Shown here one piece after another: positions 62,281-64,000 of a stretch of DNA of 64,000 nt (positions within the stretch are counted from its first letter, which is position 1; every line of letters starts with the position of its first letter). Where the stretch lies: positions 1 through 64,000 of the forward strand of contig JAAVID010000013.1 of assembly GCA_014799395.1 (NCBI GenBank), read 5' to 3'. Both the position numbers and the translations under genes were made by a program. The stretch is from Oscillospiraceae bacterium. Lineage in GTDB: Bacteria; Bacillota; Clostridia; Oscillospirales; Ruminococcaceae. The notes below the pieces were generated by a model. That model saw only the letters and a program-made list of their open reading frames with translations. It did no database searches and was not told the DNA's origin.

Positions 62281-62715
62281 TTACACAAACTCGTCTCCGA
62301 GCTCGTCGTCATCGCTGTTGTAAACGATCTCGCGCAGTTTGTACAGCTCGATCGTATTATTTATGCGCTTTTTGACAAAGTTGATATTGAACGGCTTGGA
62401 AATAACGTCCTCCGCGCCCAGGTCATACGCCCTTGTAAGCGACTTTGTAGACGTATCGGCGCTTATGATGAACACGGGAACTACCTCGACATATCTGTTC
62501 TTGTTGAAATAGTCCAACAGCCCGAAGCCGTCGAGCACGGGCATCATAATATCGGACAGCACACAGCATATCTCGTCCTTATGCTTTTCGTACTCCTCGA
62601 TAGCCTTAAAGCCGTTTTCAGCCTCGATAATGGTTTTGTCGGAGAACATATCGCTAAGCATAAGCCTGTTGAATTCATAGTCGTCGACTATTAAAATGGT
62701 ATTCTTTTCTGCCAT
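62281..62715 (-). CDS. Receiver-only response regulator
   Basis: 144 residues: a single CheY-like receiver domain. Acidic pocket in ILIVDDYEFNR, phosphorylation Asp in VLSDIMMPVLDG, Thr/Ser position in IISADTSTKS, and Lys in VISKPFN. A short C-terminal helix and an acidic tail (DDDELGDEF) follow, with no output domain. It may work as a phospho-relay or by protein contacts. No histidine kinase is adjacent. Start after TGGAGGT. Confidence 0.87.
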   Translation of the reverse strand: MAEKNTILIVDDYEFNRLMLSDMFSDKTIIEAENGFKAIEEYEKHKDEICCVLSDIMMPVLDGFGLLDYFNKNRYVEVVPVFIISADTSTKSLTRAYDLGAEDVISKPFNINFVKKRINNTIELYKLREIVYNSDDDELGDEFV

Positions 62716-62779
62716 TGTTGACCTCCAAAAAATAAAAATGCGTCTGCGGTATCCACAGCAAATTCTTATTTACACATAT

Positions 62780-62808
62780 ATTTTACCACATTTTTTTTTA
62801 AAAGTCAA
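62780..62808 (-). promoter_or_regulatory. Promoter for the response regulator
   Basis: Minus strand: -35 TTGACT (62803-62808), 17-bp spacer, -10 TAAAAT (62780-62785). Confidence 0.65.
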
Positions 62809-62839
62809 GGGCAGATTGTAAGATTTGTTAAATTTCCCC

Positions 62840-62868
62840 TTGTAAAATGAAAAAAGTTGTGCTATAAT
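62840..62868 (+). promoter_or_regulatory. Promoter upstream of repeat copy 3 (for smpB)
   Basis: -35 TTGTAA (62840-62845), 17-bp spacer, -10 TATAAT (62863-62868), 19 bp before the repeat; divergent to the response-regulator promoter. Confidence 0.65.
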
Positions 62869-62887
62869 AATAATCGGCATATAATAG

Positions 62888-63061
62888 GGCAATACCGCAC
62901 AAAGATTGTGTGCTGATTGCGCCGTCAGATTTTTCGTCAGCTTGTACAATGAGGACGACGCAAGGCTGTATGCCTTGCTAGGACGAATTGTGCAAGGTGA
63001 CGGAAAATATGCAAGCAAGCAGTGCGCAAAGCCCGAAGGGCGGTCTTTGTGCGGTGTTGCC
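62888..63061. repeat. Palindromic dispersed repeat, copy 3
   Basis: 174 bp, ends GGCAATACCGCACAAAGA and TCTTTGTGCGGTGTTGCC. Its left-arm change TTA to AGA is matched on the right (TAA to TCT), and the inner stem has its own matched change (CTTG/CAAG). It lies between the predicted smpB promoter and smpB. Confidence 0.9.
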
Positions 63062-63089
63062 ATAGCTTTCGTACAGGATAGGGGGAAAT

Positions 63090-63548
63090 ATGAGCAACAC
63101 GAAAACCATTGCCGACAACCGTCAGGTTCGGCACGAATATTTTATTATAGAGAGCTACGAGGCGGGAATAGAGCTGTTCGGCACGGAGGTGAAGTCTATA
63201 CGCGCGGGCGGGGTCAATCTTAAGGATTCGTGGATCTCGATCGACAACGGCGAGGCGTATATCCGCGGAATGCACATAGCGCCTTACGAAAAGGGCAACA
63301 TCTTCAACCGCGACCCGTACAGAGTGCGCAAGCTCCTGCTCCACAAAAAGGAGATAATGAAGCTCTTCGGGCAGGTAAAGCAGGGCGGCTACACGCTTAT
63401 CCCCGTGTCGATGTATTTTAAGGACAGCAGGGTCAAGGTCCAGGTTGGGCTCTGCAAGGGCAAAAAGCTCCACGACAAGCGGCAGGATATGGCAAAGCGC
63501 GACGCGGGACGCGAGATAGAACGCGCTCTCAAGGAACGCAACCGTTGA
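63090..63548 (+). CDS. smpB: SsrA-binding protein
   Basis: 152 residues. SmpB features are [47 protein letters not shown] and the basic C-terminal tail [21 protein letters not shown]. It binds tmRNA to rescue stalled ribosomes by trans-translation. Start after AGGGGG. The predicted leader of about 210 nt contains repeat copy 3. No ssrA gene was seen in this window. Confidence 0.95.
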   Translation: MSNTKTIADNRQVRHEYFIIESYEAGIELFGTEVKSIRAGGVNLKDSWISIDNGEAYIRGMHIAPYEKGNIFNRDPYRVRKLLLHKKEIMKLFGQVKQGGYTLIPVSMYFKDSRVKVQVGLCKGKKLHDKRQDMAKRDAGREIERALKERNR

Positions 63549-63564
63549 AAAGTTACATTTCCAA

Positions 63565-63597
63565 AAAAGCGGGGAGCTTTTGAGCCCTCGCTTTTAT
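63565..63597 (+). terminator. Probable terminator after smpB
   Basis: AAAAGCGGGG...CCC-T-CGCTTTT imperfect stem followed by ATTTATTATAG. Confidence 0.55.
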
Positions 63598-63641
63598 TTA
63601 TTATAGTATGTCGAATTTTGGGAATTATTTTTAAAAACATA

Positions 63642-63670
63642 TTGACAAACTATGTAAAGTGTGATATAAT
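63642..63670 (+). promoter_or_regulatory. Promoter for the MetN-like gene
   Basis: Consensus -35 TTGACA (63642-63647) and -10 TATAAT (63665-63670), spacer 17 bp. The leader is about 55 nt, too short for a SAM riboswitch. A partial symmetry CTACTAAATCGATAG (63686-63700) could be an operator. Confidence 0.75.
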
Positions 63671-63729
63671 AAAGCATATTAAATCTACTAAATCGATAGG
63701 TAATGTAAGAAATGAACGGAGGGAGCGGC

Positions 63730-64000
63730 TTGATCGAGCTGAAAAACGTCTGTAAAACATATGTCACCGCGGGGAGCGAGCTCCACGCGGTAAACGATGT
63801 AACGCTGAGCATTTCGGACGGCGACATATTCGGCATCATAGGCTTTTCGGGCGCGGGAAAATCGACGCTCGTGCGCTGTATAAATATGCTTGAGCGCCCC
63901 ACTTCCGGTCGGGTGCTCATCGACGGAAAGGACATTACGGGGTTTTCGGCTAAGGAGCTCCGCGCGGCGCGCAAGAAGATCGGAATGATATTTCAGCACT
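63730..64000 (+). CDS. metN: Methionine ABC transporter ATPase MetN, 3' end cut by window
   Basis: About 90 residues visible. IELKNVCKTY at the start, Walker A GFSGAGKSTLVRCINMLERP, LIDGKDIT, ELRAARKKIGMIFQH up to the Q-loop. This order and wording are typical of MetN, which powers methionine import. Two starts are possible: the TTG at 63730 with GGAGGG six bases upstream, preferred here, or an in-frame ATG at 63712 with a weaker site. The rest of the operon lies beyond the window. Confidence 0.85.
   Translation, partial: MIELKNVCKTYVTAGSELHAVNDVTLSISDGDIFGIIGFSGAGKSTLVRCINMLERPTSGRVLIDGKDITGFSAKELRAARKKIGMIFQH

Noticed and set aside
62888..63061. Repeat copies as CRISPR repeats
   Set aside because: Copies are tens of kilobases apart, about 173 bp long and palindromic throughout; there is no spacer-repeat array and no cas gene.
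2392..63670. Apparent rule that nearly all promoters have a 17-bp spacer
   Set aside because: I looked for boxes near that spacing, so the regularity is partly my own selection.
63550..63730. SAM riboswitch (S-box) upstream of metN
   Set aside because: Only about 55 nt lie between the predicted transcription start and the gene, too short for an S-box, and no such conserved core was seen.
1..64000. Prophage or insertion sequence
   Set aside because: No transposase, integrase or phage structural gene was found; the JAMM protein alone is not enough to call phage origin.

Overview
The window looks like the chromosome of an uncultured gut-type Clostridia, probably Oscillospiraceae/Ruminococcaceae. 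The evidence is a SCIFF peptide with its radical-SAM maturase, spoIIR (endospore formation), the Firmicutes set hprK, rapZ, whiA and ireB, strong AGGAGG-type ribosome binding sites, and moderately high GC. Both ends are cut inside genes: a lipoprotein at the left end and a MetN-type ATPase at the right end.

Layout. 1-3.1 kb: a lipoprotein, an SGNH hydrolase and an SCP2-like protein with a basic tail. 3.2-3.5 kb: tRNA-Gly followed by three long hairpins. 3.6-9.2 kb (minus): a branched-chain amino-acid ABC operon (livJ-H-M-G-F) ending in a cytidylate-kinase-like gene. 9.5-20.8 kb: ireB, a DivIVA-like coiled-coil protein, a lone fumarase-type beta subunit, a sigma factor, a degenerate tRNA-like element, a vWA-PP2C-SseB operon, rimI, a small accessory patch (YHGS protein; JAMM protein plus a small partner) and lgt. 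21-24.4 kb: the agmatine route aguA...aguB with a DUF1835-like gene and a NUDIX gene between them. 24.4-30.7 kb (minus): hprK-ROK glucokinase-murB-rapZ-X-whiA-azlC-azlD. 31-44.2 kb: spoIIR, then rpoB-rpoC-rpsL-rpsG-fusA-tuf. 44.3-52.7 kb (minus): two ABC exporter half-transporters, then MntA/HepT, a BrxD-like ATPase, a GNAT, a 48-residue Pro/Arg-rich peptide and an Lhr/BrxHII-like helicase, which together look like a small defence island. 52.9-60.6 kb: sialate O-acetylesterase, SDR, thioesterase, rsmE, small proteins, the SCIFF pair and an HtrA protease. 60.7-64 kb: an aminotransferase, a receiver-only response regulator, smpB and the start of metN.

The most unusual signal is a 173-174 bp palindromic repeat present three times (9.9, 30.7 and 62.9 kb). 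Its arms differ between copies by matched, pairing-preserving changes. Each copy lies just downstream of a predicted promoter, inside the inferred 5' leader of a conserved housekeeping gene (ireB, hprK, smpB). It could be a structured leader RNA or a MITE-like element that favours promoter-proximal sites. Other points of interest are the acidic tail of RpoB, an 8-nt-anticodon-loop tRNA-like sequence, long hairpins between translation genes, and a BrxD/helicase pair without the rest of a BREX system.

All functional calls come from reading the sequence and remembered family motifs. No database search was run.
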